A stretch of 64,000 nt of DNA, taken from NCBI RefSeq assembly GCF_030408435.1, contig NZ_CP047046.1:186001-250000 (forward strand), written 5' to 3'. Of this stretch, positions 36,010 through 44,590 are shown piece after piece (positions within the stretch are counted from its first letter, which is position 1; every line of letters starts with the position of its first letter). A model generated the notes under the pieces. That model made no database searches. It was not told where the DNA came from and worked only from the letters and a program-made list of their open reading frames with translations. The DNA is from Corynebacterium auriscanis (GTDB lineage Bacteria; Actinomycetota; Actinomycetes; Mycobacteriales; Mycobacteriaceae). A program made the position numbers and the translations under genes.

Positions 36010-36067
36010 AATGTGCAGCAGAAGTCCAACAAAAACGCGTCATTTTGTCTGAGTTCTGCTGCACATT
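36010..36067. repeat. Long imperfect inverted repeat between the two tandem arrays
   Basis: AATGTGCAGCAGAA (36010-36023) is perfectly complementary to TTCTGCTGCACATT (36054-36067). An inner ACAAAA/TTTTGT pair (36029-36034, 36043-36048) extends the fold with symmetrical 5-nt internal loops and an 8-nt terminal loop. It could act as a strong bidirectional terminator or be a remnant of a small mobile element. Confidence 0.85.
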
Positions 36068-36213
36068 GTGTGGACTAGTGCGTGGGCAGTGGTCTCCTCG
36101 CTACATCGGTGTTCGTTATCCGGGGGTGTGGACTAGTGCGTGGGCGGTGGTCTCCTCGTTAGATCGGTGTTCGTTATCCGGGGATGCGAACTAGTGCTTG
36201 GGCAGTGGTCTCC
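36068..36213. repeat. 58-bp tandem repeat, about 2.5 copies
   Basis: Units begin at 36068 and 36126 with a partial third at 36184. Each contains ACTAGTGC, then TGGGCAGTGGTCTCC and GTTCGTTATCCGGGG with a few substitutions. It directly abuts the inverted repeat. The remaining 36214-36350 shows no recognised feature. Confidence 0.92.
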
Positions 36214-36351
36214 CTGCCCCTGCCCCTCAACACTCACCTACCCCTTTGGGTGGGTGTCTTCTTTTGGGGTATGTCCGGGCTGCCTGAAAGTGGTGCTCGA
36301 CGACAAATTTGCGGTTCCGTGGGCGGCAACCTCTGCCGTGTGGCAGAAGTA

Positions 36352-36381
36352 TTAGTTAGAAACGTAACTTTTTGGTAACAT
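36352..36381 (+). promoter_or_regulatory. Candidate promoter of the first mycolyltransferase gene
   Basis: TTAGTT (36352-36357), an 18-bp spacer and TAACAT (36376-36381) lie about 40 nt before the start codon. GGGAG provides the ribosome binding site. Confidence 0.35.
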
Positions 36382-36420
36382 CACCACTCGACGTTAAACC
36401 ACTTAAGGGAGTCAAAGTAA

Positions 36421-37440
36421 ATGAACGCTCATCAGACTGCACAGGGTTGGGGAAAGAAGATCCTCGCCTTGATGGTGGCGCTGACCACCGCAATGGGCTT
36501 GGCTACCGTTGCCGCACCTTCGGCCTCGGCCGCGGATAACCGCACCCGCCTGCGCCCCGGTTGCACCTGGAGCCCATACAAGTTCTACGTACAGAACTGC
36601 TGGGTTAACTCCCCAGCAATGGGTCAGAAGATTAAGGTACAGATCAAGCCGTCCTCCCGCGGTGGTAACGCGGGCATTTACCTCCTCGACGGCCTTCGCG
36701 CGCGCCAGGATTGGAACGGCTGGACGTACCAAGGCCGCGGCGTGGACATGTTTGTCAATGACAATGTCACGCTGGTGATGCCCGTTGGTGGCCAGTCTCA
36801 GTTTTACGCGGACTGGATCGCGCCGTACGGTGGCACGGGTGGGCCGAAGAAGCCGAAGTGGGAGACCTTCCTCACCCGCGAACTCCCTAACTACCTGCAG
36901 CGCCACTTCGGTGTAAGCCCACGCAACAATGCCGTTGTGGGCCTGTCCATGGGTGGTACGGCCGCAATGAACCTCGCCGCTTGGCACCGCAATCAGTTCA
37001 AGCACGTTTCCTCTCTGTCTGGTTACCTGAACCCAACGTGGCCTGGCATGTACTTGGGTATCCAGTACGCAATGATGCAGGGTGGCGGTCCGGGTGCTCG
37101 CATCTGGGACATGTGGGGTTCCCCAGTGGACCCAACCCGCTTCCGCAATGACCCAACCATTCAGGCCGGCCGTTTCGCCGGTATGCCGATGTACCTCTCT
37201 GCCGCTGGCGGAATTACCACCTCTCAGGAAAACTTCCTCGGCGACCCGATCGGCGTGGCATCGGGCGTTGCCCTAGAGTGGCTATCCCGTACTTCCACTG
37301 CGAAATTCGAGGTCGCAGCTAGGGTTGCGGGTGCTCGCCCAGTGGTTAGCTATCCAATAACTGGAGTCCACAACTGGCCTTACTGGAACATCGAGCTGCG
37401 TAACGCTCGTCCTCACATCCTTCGTGCTCTACATGCTTAG
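36421..37440 (+). CDS. Mycolyltransferase, antigen-85 type (short form)
   Basis: A 339-aa exported esterase-fold enzyme. It moves mycolate from trehalose monomycolate to arabinogalactan or to a second trehalose monomycolate. A signal peptide (ALMVALTTAMGLATVAAPSA, cut near ASA-AD) is followed by LLDGLRARQDWNGW, PVGGQSQFYADWI and the nucleophile VVGLSMGGTAAMNLA (Ser176). The C-terminal His is in TGVHNWPYWNIEL. No LGFP repeats are present. It occupies the fbpA (Rv3804c) position but is preceded by repeats instead of aftB. A strong terminator follows. Confidence 0.95.
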   Translation: MNAHQTAQGWGKKILALMVALTTAMGLATVAAPSASAADNRTRLRPGCTWSPYKFYVQNCWVNSPAMGQKIKVQIKPSSRGGNAGIYLLDGLRARQDWNGWTYQGRGVDMFVNDNVTLVMPVGGQSQFYADWIAPYGGTGGPKKPKWETFLTRELPNYLQRHFGVSPRNNAVVGLSMGGTAAMNLAAWHRNQFKHVSSLSGYLNPTWPGMYLGIQYAMMQGGGPGARIWDMWGSPVDPTRFRNDPTIQAGRFAGMPMYLSAAGGITTSQENFLGDPIGVASGVALEWLSRTSTAKFEVAARVAGARPVVSYPITGVHNWPYWNIELRNARPHILRALHA

Positions 37441-37457
37441 GTGACTCATATCGGGTT

Positions 37458-37495
37458 AAAACCCTCTAAGGCTTGTCAGCCTTAGAGGGTTTTTC
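37458..37495 (+). terminator. Intrinsic terminator of the first mycolyltransferase gene
   Basis: AAACCCTCTAAGGC pairs perfectly with GCCTTAGAGGGTTT around a TTGTCA loop and runs into TTTT. It is about 20 bp after the stop codon. Confidence 0.93.
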
Positions 37496-37578
37496 GTGTC
37501 CCAGCGGTGGGCGGCTGATGCTGTGTTCTGGTGGTACTCTTTGCCTCGTCACGATTAACGATCCAAGGCGAGCCTGCA

Positions 37579-38319
37579 GTGAGTCCAAGCACTTTTTTTC
37601 GACAAGCACGCGAAACTGTTCTTCCCGTAACGTCCAATCCCCATGGCCCGCTACCTCCGCTGCTTCTGGTCTGGACGGTAGTAACTGGACTCGTGGATGC
37701 TTATTCTTACCTGCAGCTTAACCACGTTTTCGTAGCCAACATGACGGGAAATGTTGTGTTCTTAGGCTTTTCCTTTTCTGGGGTCTCTGGTTTTGCGTGG
37801 TGGGCCTCGCTCCTGGCTATCGTGGCCTTCATGACGGGGGCGAAACTTGGTGGGGGCTTTGCACACGTGAGGAAACCCCGTCACCGTGGCTCACTGCTAT
37901 TTAGAGCTGGGATGGTTCAGATGCTGCTTTTCGCTGCATCCGCACTTTTGGCCTTTGTTCTGCCACCGAGCCAAAGTACTGCCAGTTTGGTGATGCTGGT
38001 TATCGTTCTTTCCGTAGCGATGGGTCTGCAGAATTCAATTGCGCGAGAGCTGTCGGTTCCCGACCTCACTACGACTGTTCTTACGCTGACCATCACCGGG
38101 CTTGCAAGTGATGGCGAAGGGAGCCACAAAACCAACAATGCTGGTCGGCGTGTCCTTTCGATTATGTCCATGGCGCTGGGTGCTTTGGTTGGAGGGGCCA
38201 TGGTGCATGTTGGAACTGGATACTTGGCATTGCTGATCGCGGTTGCGCTTACTGCGGTTATAACGTGGCGGGCGTTCAGCTTGCGCAATGTCACCGCCGA
38301 ATGGGCGCGGTTGGCGTAG
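37579..38319 (+). CDS. DUF1275 (YoaK-type) membrane protein
   Basis: A 246-aa membrane protein with about six helices. Family hallmarks are the first-helix motif GLVDAYSYLQLNHVFVANMT followed by GNVVFLG, the MGLQNSIARELSVPDLTTTV segment, and a final pair of helices. The function of DUF1275 proteins is unknown. The GTG at 37579 is preceded by AAGGCGAG and places the first helix at a normal distance; an earlier GTG at 37531 lacks such a site. It interrupts the usual run of mycolate genes between two mycolyltransferases and may be an insertion. Confidence 0.85.
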   Translation: MSPSTFFRQARETVLPVTSNPHGPLPPLLLVWTVVTGLVDAYSYLQLNHVFVANMTGNVVFLGFSFSGVSGFAWWASLLAIVAFMTGAKLGGGFAHVRKPRHRGSLLFRAGMVQMLLFAASALLAFVLPPSQSTASLVMLVIVLSVAMGLQNSIARELSVPDLTTTVLTLTITGLASDGEGSHKTNNAGRRVLSIMSMALGALVGGAMVHVGTGYLALLIAVALTAVITWRAFSLRNVTAEWARLA

Positions 38320-38393
38320 GGGCCAATTCGTCCTCGGATTTCCCAAGCCGTTGGTTTTGTGGGAAAAGCTAATTCTTGCTAGATTTTTCGTGG

Positions 38394-38403
38394 TAGCCTA
38401 ACC
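38394..38403. promoter_or_regulatory. DtxR-like iron-box half match upstream of the PS1-type gene
   Basis: TAGCCTAACC matches ten contiguous bases of the DtxR consensus (TTAGGTTAGCCTAACCTAA), but the left half is poor. It lies about 180 bp upstream of the start codon. Confidence 0.25.
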
Positions 38404-38422
38404 CTCAAGTAAAACTTTAAGT

Positions 38423-38451
38423 TTGCTGCGTGTTACACAAGCGGATAGCTA
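38423..38451 (+). promoter_or_regulatory. Candidate promoter of the PS1-type mycolyltransferase gene
   Basis: TTGCTG (38423-38428), a 17-bp spacer and TAGCTA (38446-38451) give a leader of about 125 nt. The palindrome AAACTT-T-AAGTTT (38412-38424) overlaps the -35 element. The stem ACAAGCG/CGCTTGT (38437-38460) covers the -10. Confidence 0.4.
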
Positions 38452-38583
38452 AACGCTTGTAATAATGACTACTGTCAATTGCCACGCGCGCCAGTATCGA
38501 AGCGGGAGGGGAACCTGCTTCGGTCCTAGCTCCGCACGACCAACTCGACATAGCTGACGCTCACGAAGGAAAGAATGTAACTT

Positions 38584-40545
38584 ATGCGCCCTGCCGCGAT
38601 TAAATCCCCCCGCTTCCGCTCCGCACGTCGCGTGAGCGCTGCTTCCTTGGCCCTGCCGCTCGCTGTTGCAATGGGCCTATCTTTGGCACCTGTAGCCCCA
38701 GCTCAGCAGGCACCAGGTTCCCTGTCCTCCAGCAGCCCTGGATCCGGCACCGGATACCTGAACCCGGATAACCTCCCCAAGCGCACACCACAGAAGGTCA
38801 CCGAGCAACCCCTGCAAGGCCTGCCAGAAGGCGTGAGTGTTGATCGCGTGGAGTGGATTACCGATCGCTGGGCGAACGTCTTCATCAACTCGAAGGCTAT
38901 GCCAGGCAAGCCCATCAAGGTGCAGATCCTGCTGGCCCGTGATTGGTACAAAACTCCAGACAAGAAGTTCCCAACCGTATGGGCGCTCGACGGTCTGCGC
39001 GCCCGTGACGACGAATCCGGTTGGACCTTGGCCACGAACATTACGTCCTTCTACGCCGATAAGAACGTCAATGTGGTGCTACCAGTCGGCGGCGAGTCCT
39101 CCTTCTACACCGACTGGCAGCAGCCAGACAAGGGCAAGCACTACAAGTGGGAATCCTTCCTCACCCAAGAGTTGCCCGCTGTCCTGCGTGAAGGCTGGCG
39201 CTCCACGGAAGACCGCGCGATCGTTGGCCTTTCCATGGGTGGCACCGCCGCAATGAACCTAGCCGAGCGCTTCCCTAAGATGTGGAAGTTCGTCGGTTCC
39301 TTCTCCGGCTACCTAGACACCACCTCCTATGGCATGCCACAAGCAATCGGTTACGCTACCAACGACGGTGGCGGCTACGATGCCCAGAAGATGTGGGGGC
39401 CATATGGCAGTCAGGACTGGACGGATCACGATCCGAAGCTGGGCATCAAGGACCTCGGTGACATGACTGTCTACGTTTCAGCTGGTAACGGTAACGCGGG
39501 CAAGTACGACAAACCGGGCGCTCTGCCCGGACTGCCTGCCAACATGGCCGGCTTTGGCTTGGAGGCAATGTCCCGTATGACCACCGAGACCTTCGTGCGC
39601 TACGCGAAAGCCGCCAACAAGAAGGTCATTACCCAGTTCCGCCCGTCGGGCACCCACGACTGGCCATACTGGCAGTTCGAGATGACCCAGGCATGGCCTT
39701 ACATTGCCGATACTCTGAACCTGCCGGAATCCGATCGTGGCGCATCCTGCCAGCCCGTTGGGGATATTGCGAAGCGCGTGAGCGAGTTCCCGCAGCTCGG
39801 CGCTTGCATCTCTGATGAGTACGACGGTGCGGGCAAGGGGAAGATTCAGGACTTCCGCGGCGGTCGTGCTTACTGGAGCCCAGAAACCGGTGCTCACTTC
39901 CTGTGGGGTCGTATCGGTGCTCTGTATTCCAGCCTGAAGGGCACTCACTCGTGGCTGGGCTACCCGAAGAGCGAAGAAATCTCGATCTCCAACGGACGCG
40001 GTCGCTTCGTGGCGTTTGAACACGGCAACATCTACTGGACCCCAACCACCGGTGCTGTCGCTGTAGCCAAGGACATCCTGGGCACCTGGGGCAAGATCAA
40101 GTACGAAAATGGCCCGCTCGGTTACCCAACGGCTGAAGCAAAGAAGATGGGCGACGGCTGGGTGCAGCAGTTCGAAAACGGCGTTATCACCCGTGATAAG
40201 GACGGCAAAACCCAGTACGTGCAGGGTGAAATCTCTAAGAAGTACATGTCGGTCAAGGGGCCAGAGTCTAAGCTCGGTTTCCCGGTTACCGGTGAAAACT
40301 CCCTGCCGAACAACAAGGGCAAAATGTCCGAGTTCACGGGTGGATTTATTTACTGGTCCCCAGCTACCGGCGCACACATCATCTACAAGGGTGCGATCTT
40401 CGATGCATGGGGCGAGGAAAAATTCGAACAGGGCAAATTCGGCCTGCCCACCGCTGATCAGGAAGCTATTCCAGCCGGTGGCCAGATCGTGAAGTTCCAA
40501 GGCGGCACCATCAGCGAAGTAAACGGCAAGATCGTCAAGAAGTAA
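38584..40545 (+). CDS. PS1-type mycolyltransferase with C-terminal LGFP repeats
   Basis: A 653-aa secreted mycolyltransferase, equivalent to Csp1/Cop1 of C. glutamicum. A signal peptide (LALPLAVAMGLSLAPVAPAQ) precedes the esterase domain with WALDGLRARDDESGW, PVGGESSFYTDW, the nucleophile in VGLSMGGTAAMNLAE (Ser217) and the His in SGTHDWPYWQFEM. Residues from about 400 hold four or five LGFP-type repeats (for example SWLGYPKSEE, GPLGYPTAEA, SKLGFPVTGE, GKFGLPTADQ) that bind the cell wall. GAAGGAAAG lies before the ATG. The last 22 bp of the gene are tandemly copied past its stop. Confidence 0.95.
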   Translation: MRPAAIKSPRFRSARRVSAASLALPLAVAMGLSLAPVAPAQQAPGSLSSSSPGSGTGYLNPDNLPKRTPQKVTEQPLQGLPEGVSVDRVEWITDRWANVFINSKAMPGKPIKVQILLARDWYKTPDKKFPTVWALDGLRARDDESGWTLATNITSFYADKNVNVVLPVGGESSFYTDWQQPDKGKHYKWESFLTQELPAVLREGWRSTEDRAIVGLSMGGTAAMNLAERFPKMWKFVGSFSGYLDTTSYGMPQAIGYATNDGGGYDAQKMWGPYGSQDWTDHDPKLGIKDLGDMTVYVSAGNGNAGKYDKPGALPGLPANMAGFGLEAMSRMTTETFVRYAKAANKKVITQFRPSGTHDWPYWQFEMTQAWPYIADTLNLPESDRGASCQPVGDIAKRVSEFPQLGACISDEYDGAGKGKIQDFRGGRAYWSPETGAHFLWGRIGALYSSLKGTHSWLGYPKSEEISISNGRGRFVAFEHGNIYWTPTTGAVAVAKDILGTWGKIKYENGPLGYPTAEAKKMGDGWVQQFENGVITRDKDGKTQYVQGEISKKYMSVKGPESKLGFPVTGENSLPNNKGKMSEFTGGFIYWSPATGAHIIYKGAIFDAWGEEKFEQGKFGLPTADQEAIPAGGQIVKFQGGTISEVNGKIVKK

Positions 40546-40609
40546 CGGCAAGATCGTCAAGAAGTAGCGGCACGGTCGTCAAGAAGTAACGGCAAGATCG
40601 TCAAGAAAT
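40522..40609. repeat. 22-bp tandem repeat, 4 copies, copying the 3' end of the PS1-type gene
   Basis: Units start at 40522, 40544, 40566 and 40588. The first covers the last codons (NGKIVKK) up to the first two bases of the stop. Since 22 is not a multiple of three, each later copy would read out of frame. Confidence 0.95.
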
Positions 40610-40632
40610 AGGGCGAATCCCGCCGGAGTTAC

Positions 40633-40690
40633 AAGCCTTTGGCGATGGTGGCTTCAGGCAACCATCAGCCAAGGGCTTTAGTCTTTTTCT
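40633..40690 (+). terminator. Intrinsic terminator of the PS1-type gene
   Basis: AAGCCTTTGGC pairs with GCCAAGGGCTT (one G-T pair), with an inner ATGGT/ACCAT helix. A TTTAGTCTTTTTC tract follows. It lies just beyond the 22-bp repeats, so the duplication separated the gene from its terminator. Confidence 0.87.
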
Positions 40691-40772
40691 GGACACATCT
40701 ACCGTGCTCACATCACTCCCGGCCTCCGCATGGTCGGGGACAAAACTCACAACCTCACAAGGAGTCCATGTC

Positions 40773-41426
40773 ATGCACGTTCCACACCAGCCATTCGGGA
40801 ACCATTTGCAGTCGGTGGAACACGCTTCCTGCACCGTTTCCTCAACTTCTTCGCGGAAGCGCCGCCGTTCTTTCAACCGTGGTTGGCTTGTAGCTCCATT
40901 GGCAGCTGCACTGCTTTCTGGCGGTTTAGTTGCCTGTGGTTCGGACTCCACGGTGGATAACAATGCGGATTCTTCCTCCACTGCCTCCAGTGTGCCTTCT
41001 GTTTCTGCGTCGGCTTCGGCGACCTCTTCTCAAACCTCTGATTCCGACGCCCCGTCGGATTCGAACTCTGCTTCTCCCGAGCCCGAACAAGGTGGTCCGA
41101 TGACGACTGCCCGGGATGGCAGCGTAGAAGAAATTGATGAAGTTCCGGCTGGTGCCGGCCGCACCGCCGAAGACGATGATTTTTTGAACGAGCTCAAAAA
41201 CAAAGGCATAGATTTTGACAAGGCCGGTGATAAGAATGCGTCAGCCAGCCTGCAAGATCAGGTCATCGCAGCGGCCAGGGCGTCGTGCCAAGAAGGCAGT
41301 GATGATCGCATTCAGAATTACCTACCGATGGCAGCAGGGCAGATGCAGGCCCAAGGCGTGGTTGATAAACCAGAGGAAGCAGCGAAAACAATCCAAGATG
41401 CGGCGAAGAAGGTGTATTGCAAGTAA
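40773..41426 (+). CDS. Lipoprotein with a DUF732-like domain
   Basis: A 217-aa exported protein. A basic stretch (SSRKRRRSF) and hydrophobic helix lead to the lipobox GGLVACG (Cys near residue 53). The N-region before the helix is unusually long. A Ser/Thr/Asp-rich linker follows, then a small helical domain (DDDFLNELKNKGIDFD, QVIAAARASCQEG, ending AAKKVYCK) with two Cys. It resembles the mycobacterial DUF732 small-domain pattern. GGAG lies 8-9 nt before ATG 40773. It sits between the mycolyltransferase and cutinase-like genes, so a cell-envelope role is likely. The function is unknown. Confidence 0.75.
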   Translation: MHVPHQPFGNHLQSVEHASCTVSSTSSRKRRRSFNRGWLVAPLAAALLSGGLVACGSDSTVDNNADSSSTASSVPSVSASASATSSQTSDSDAPSDSNSASPEPEQGGPMTTARDGSVEEIDEVPAGAGRTAEDDDFLNELKNKGIDFDKAGDKNASASLQDQVIAAARASCQEGSDDRIQNYLPMAAGQMQAQGVVDKPEEAAKTIQDAAKKVYCK

Positions 41427-41523
41427 GTCTTGCTAGGCCGTGTATTGCAAGTAAATCTTGCTAGGCCGCGTATTGCAAGTAAGTCCTGCTAGGCCGCGTA
41501 TTGCAAGTAAATCTTGCTAGGCC
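41412..41523. repeat. 28-bp tandem repeat, 4 copies, copying the lipoprotein 3' end
   Basis: Units of GTGTATTGCAAGTAAGTCTT (then GCTAGGCC) start at 41412, 41440, 41468 and 41496. The first holds the last codons VYCK and stop; every copy contains the same TAA. Confidence 0.95.
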
Positions 41524-41566
41524 GTAAGGCATTGGAACCGGAATCAGAACAACAGGTAAAAGGACT

Positions 41567-42505
41567 ATGAAAAAGCTGCTTACGATCGTTGCCGCCCTCG
41601 TGGTGGTCATCGTTATTGTTGTGGGCGTGGGGTCGTGGATCAACAAGAACGACAATGCGGGACCATCGCTACCGGGACCGAAGGAACCATCGAACTCGGC
41701 TGGGCCGAACGCGCCACAAAACCCACCTGGTTGCGCGCCTTATGAACTGATCGCCGCTCCGGGAACTTGGGAGTCCAAGGCCAACGACGATCCCGTTAAT
41801 CCACATGCTTTTAAGTGGTCTTTGCTGTTACAGACCACGCAGCCACTGCAGCAACAGTACAGTCCAGAGCAGCTCAAGGTGTGGACAGTGCCCTATACGG
41901 CGCAATTCCGCAACATCAATGCGCAGCATGAGAAAACTTACGATGCCTCCCGCGCGGAGGGTTACGGCAAGATCGCCAATGAACTGAAGAGCACCCACCA
42001 GCGTTGCCCAGCTACGAAGTTCCTCTTGGTCGGGTTTAGCCAAGGCGCGGTCATCATGGGCGATATGGCCAACAACATTGGCAATGGCCGCGGGCCGGTT
42101 CCGGCAGATTCCGTGCGTGGAGTGACCTTGATCGCCGATGGTCGGCAGGAACTGGACAAAGGCGTCCTGGTGGGTAATAAGGGCGTCAGCGGTGTGGGCG
42201 CGGAAATCGCCCTCAATCCGGTGAGCGGATTGATCCAGGGCATCGTCCCGGGGGCAACCATGAGGGGCCCACGACCTGATGGCTTTGGTGGGCTCAGTGA
42301 CCGCGTATTTAATATCTGCGCCGTCGGCGACTTGGTGTGTGACGGCCCCCGGGATCCCGTGAATGCGGTGGCCAAAGCACGCGAAATGTTTCTGGCGAAT
42401 CCGGTGCACAAGGAGTATGCAAAAAACCGTAGTGTGCTGCCCGGCGGAGCAACCGCACCGGAGTGGGTTGTGGGTTGGACCAAGAAAATCGTGGAAGCTG
42501 GATAA
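41567..42505 (+). CDS. Cutinase-like serine esterase, Rv3802c homologue
   Basis: A 312-aa envelope lipase/thioesterase anchored by an N-terminal helix (LTIVAALVVVIVIVVGVGSW). The cutinase nucleophile is FLLVGFSQGAVIMGD (Ser158). The Asp is in ICAVGDLVCDGPRDPV and the His is in NPVHKEYAKN. Its position immediately upstream of fadD32 equals Rv3802c, an essential mycobacterial phospholipase/thioesterase linked to mycolate metabolism. AAAGGA precedes the ATG. Two cysteine pairs typical of cutinases are visible. Confidence 0.92.
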   Translation: MKKLLTIVAALVVVIVIVVGVGSWINKNDNAGPSLPGPKEPSNSAGPNAPQNPPGCAPYELIAAPGTWESKANDDPVNPHAFKWSLLLQTTQPLQQQYSPEQLKVWTVPYTAQFRNINAQHEKTYDASRAEGYGKIANELKSTHQRCPATKFLLVGFSQGAVIMGDMANNIGNGRGPVPADSVRGVTLIADGRQELDKGVLVGNKGVSGVGAEIALNPVSGLIQGIVPGATMRGPRPDGFGGLSDRVFNICAVGDLVCDGPRDPVNAVAKAREMFLANPVHKEYAKNRSVLPGGATAPEWVVGWTKKIVEAG

Positions 42506-42616
42506 CGGGTGGAGACTTTTCTCACGTTTCACACGAGTAACGCAGACGGACGGGTCCACGATATGTTTCACTAGATAAAACCAGTAGTTTTCTGTTCGAT
42601 AACCAAGGGATGTGGC

Positions 42617-44473
42617 ATGGACATTCAGTCCGCAATGAAGCAATTCTATGACGAGCAAGGGAATATCAATGTTCCTGACCAGCTCACTTTGTCCGGCATG
42701 TGCGAAATGCTCTACACCATGGCCCAAATGGAGGGCACAGCCGATGACGTGTTGATCCGTTACTGGGACTTCAGCGGATCCCGCGAAGGTGCATTGCGAG
42801 AGGTCAGTCGTTCGGAGGTCAACACCCGCATCAAGGCCGTGTGCGTGCGTCTGCAGCAGGTTGCCGAGCCCGGTGATCGCGTAGCCATCCTCGCCAACAA
42901 CTCTCCGGAGTACATGTACGCCTTCTTGGGCGCCATGTACGCCAAGATGGCGCCGGTTCCGCTATATGATCCCAACGAACCCGGCCACACGGGGCACCTC
43001 ACTGCGGTGTTGGGTTCATCCGAGCCCAAGGTGGTGCTGACTAATAAGCAGTCCGCCTCAGCTGTTCGCCAGCACTTCGCCGGTGTAGCTGCCGCAGAAC
43101 GCCCCCGGGTGCTGACCGTGGATGCGCTTCCGGATTCCTTGGCCGAGGAGTGGGTCAACCCCATGATGACCTACATGTCTAACCCGGAGTTGGCGCCGAA
43201 GAGCAGCGATGAGGCTTTCCTGCAGTACACGTCGGGCTCCACCCGCACTCCCGCCGGTGTTGTTCTCACGCACAAGTCCATCGTGACTAACGTGTTGCAG
43301 ATCTTCGCTGCCGCCAACCTTAAGCCCCCGATGCGACTGGTGACGTGGCTGCCGCTGCACCACGATATGGGCGTGATCCTCGCGGCATTCGTCATCATCT
43401 TGGGTGTGCCGTTTGACCTGATGAGCCCACGCGACTTCATCCAGGACCCCTCCCGCTGGCTCAAGCAGCTCAACAAGCGCGATGATGAGGAAAATACGTA
43501 TACCGTGGTACCCAACTTCGCGCTGGAAATGGCAGTTCGCTACGCAGATCCCGCGAAAACCCCCGGTTTGGAGAACCTGGACCTCTCCCGCTTGGACGGC
43601 ATCATCAACGGCTCGGAGCCAGTGCACAACAGCACGGTGGAAAAGTTCGTGGAGCTGTTTTCTAACTATGGTTTGAATCGCCAGACTCTGCGTCCGTCTT
43701 ACGGTCTGGCCGAAGCTACCCTGATTGTCACCACCCCACAGACCGAGGATCGCCCACTGACCAAGTGGTTCGATCGTGAACACCTGGCGAATGGCAAGGC
43801 TGAAGAGTTGGCGCAAGCTGACAGCAAGGCAATGCCTTTGATGTCCCTGGGGCAGGTATGTAGTCCGCAGGTCATGGCCATCGTGGATCCCGAAACTGGG
43901 AAAGAGCTACCCGAAGGCACCGTCGGTGAAATCTGGGTGCACGGTGAAAACATGGCAGCTGGTTACCTGAACCGCGAGGACGAGACGCGGGAGACCTTCC
44001 GCAACCACCTTCCGCAGGCCAACCGTCTGACCGAGGGGTCAGCTACCGGCGATGCGCCCGAGGACAACTGGATGCGCACCGGTGACCTGGCCGTGGTTCT
44101 GGACGGCCAGTTGTATATCACTGGTCGCCTCAAGGACCTCATCATCGTGGCCGGCCGCAACCACTACCCGCAGGACATCGAAGCCACGGCTGACGAGGCG
44201 CAGGATCAGACCGCTGCAGCCGTCATCGCCGCTTTCGCTGTGGAAGCAGAAAACATCGAAGGCCTAGTTGTTATCGCAGAACGCGATCCGGAGGCATCCG
44301 AAGATGGCGATGCTGCCGCGGTTGATGCGATCCGCGCAGCCGTCACCAAGGTTCACGGAGTGCAGCCACAGGATATTCGGATCGTGGCTCCTGGCGGAAT
44401 CCCACGTTCCAGCGCTCACAAGATCGCTCGTCGCGTAGCGGCTAAGGCTTACCTGGACGGAAAGTTCGACTAA
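42617..44473 (+). CDS. fadD32: Long-chain fatty-acyl-AMP ligase FadD32
   Basis: A 618-aa adenylating enzyme that activates the meromycolate fatty acid and loads it on Pks13. The P-loop-like motif is LQYTSGSTRTPAGVVLTHK, followed by VTWLPLHHDMGVI, RPSYGLAEATLIV, MRTGDLAVVLDGQLYITGR and LKDLIIVAGRNHYPQDIE. The insertion typical of fatty-acyl-AMP ligases lies before the C-terminal domain. AAGGGATGTGGC lies at the start codon. It is followed by pks13 after 231 bp that contain a separate promoter-like sequence. Confidence 0.96.
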   Translation: MDIQSAMKQFYDEQGNINVPDQLTLSGMCEMLYTMAQMEGTADDVLIRYWDFSGSREGALREVSRSEVNTRIKAVCVRLQQVAEPGDRVAILANNSPEYMYAFLGAMYAKMAPVPLYDPNEPGHTGHLTAVLGSSEPKVVLTNKQSASAVRQHFAGVAAAERPRVLTVDALPDSLAEEWVNPMMTYMSNPELAPKSSDEAFLQYTSGSTRTPAGVVLTHKSIVTNVLQIFAAANLKPPMRLVTWLPLHHDMGVILAAFVIILGVPFDLMSPRDFIQDPSRWLKQLNKRDDEENTYTVVPNFALEMAVRYADPAKTPGLENLDLSRLDGIINGSEPVHNSTVEKFVELFSNYGLNRQTLRPSYGLAEATLIVTTPQTEDRPLTKWFDREHLANGKAEELAQADSKAMPLMSLGQVCSPQVMAIVDPETGKELPEGTVGEIWVHGENMAAGYLNREDETRETFRNHLPQANRLTEGSATGDAPEDNWMRTGDLAVVLDGQLYITGRLKDLIIVAGRNHYPQDIEATADEAQDQTAAAVIAAFAVEAENIEGLVVIAERDPEASEDGDAAAVDAIRAAVTKVHGVQPQDIRIVAPGGIPRSSAHKIARRVAAKAYLDGKFD

Positions 44474-44590
44474 TTACGCGCCACGTGGCGGCCAGCTGTC
44501 CACTGCAAAGGGGGCTGTTGGGCGTCACGTTGTTTCATTGTTGGCTCCGCCCGCGGTTGCATAACGGAGGCACCATTGCGTGCCCCTACA

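Noticed and set aside
35480-36064. Minus-strand frame rich in RAKTGPKLGA-type repeats
   Set aside because: Its repetitive part is only a translation of the 26-bp intergenic array and the rest is antisense to ubiA.
39478-40560. 360-codon open frame antisense to the PS1-type mycolyltransferase
   Set aside because: The plus strand encodes unmistakable LGFP repeats; the antisense frame is a mirror of that repetitive coding sequence.
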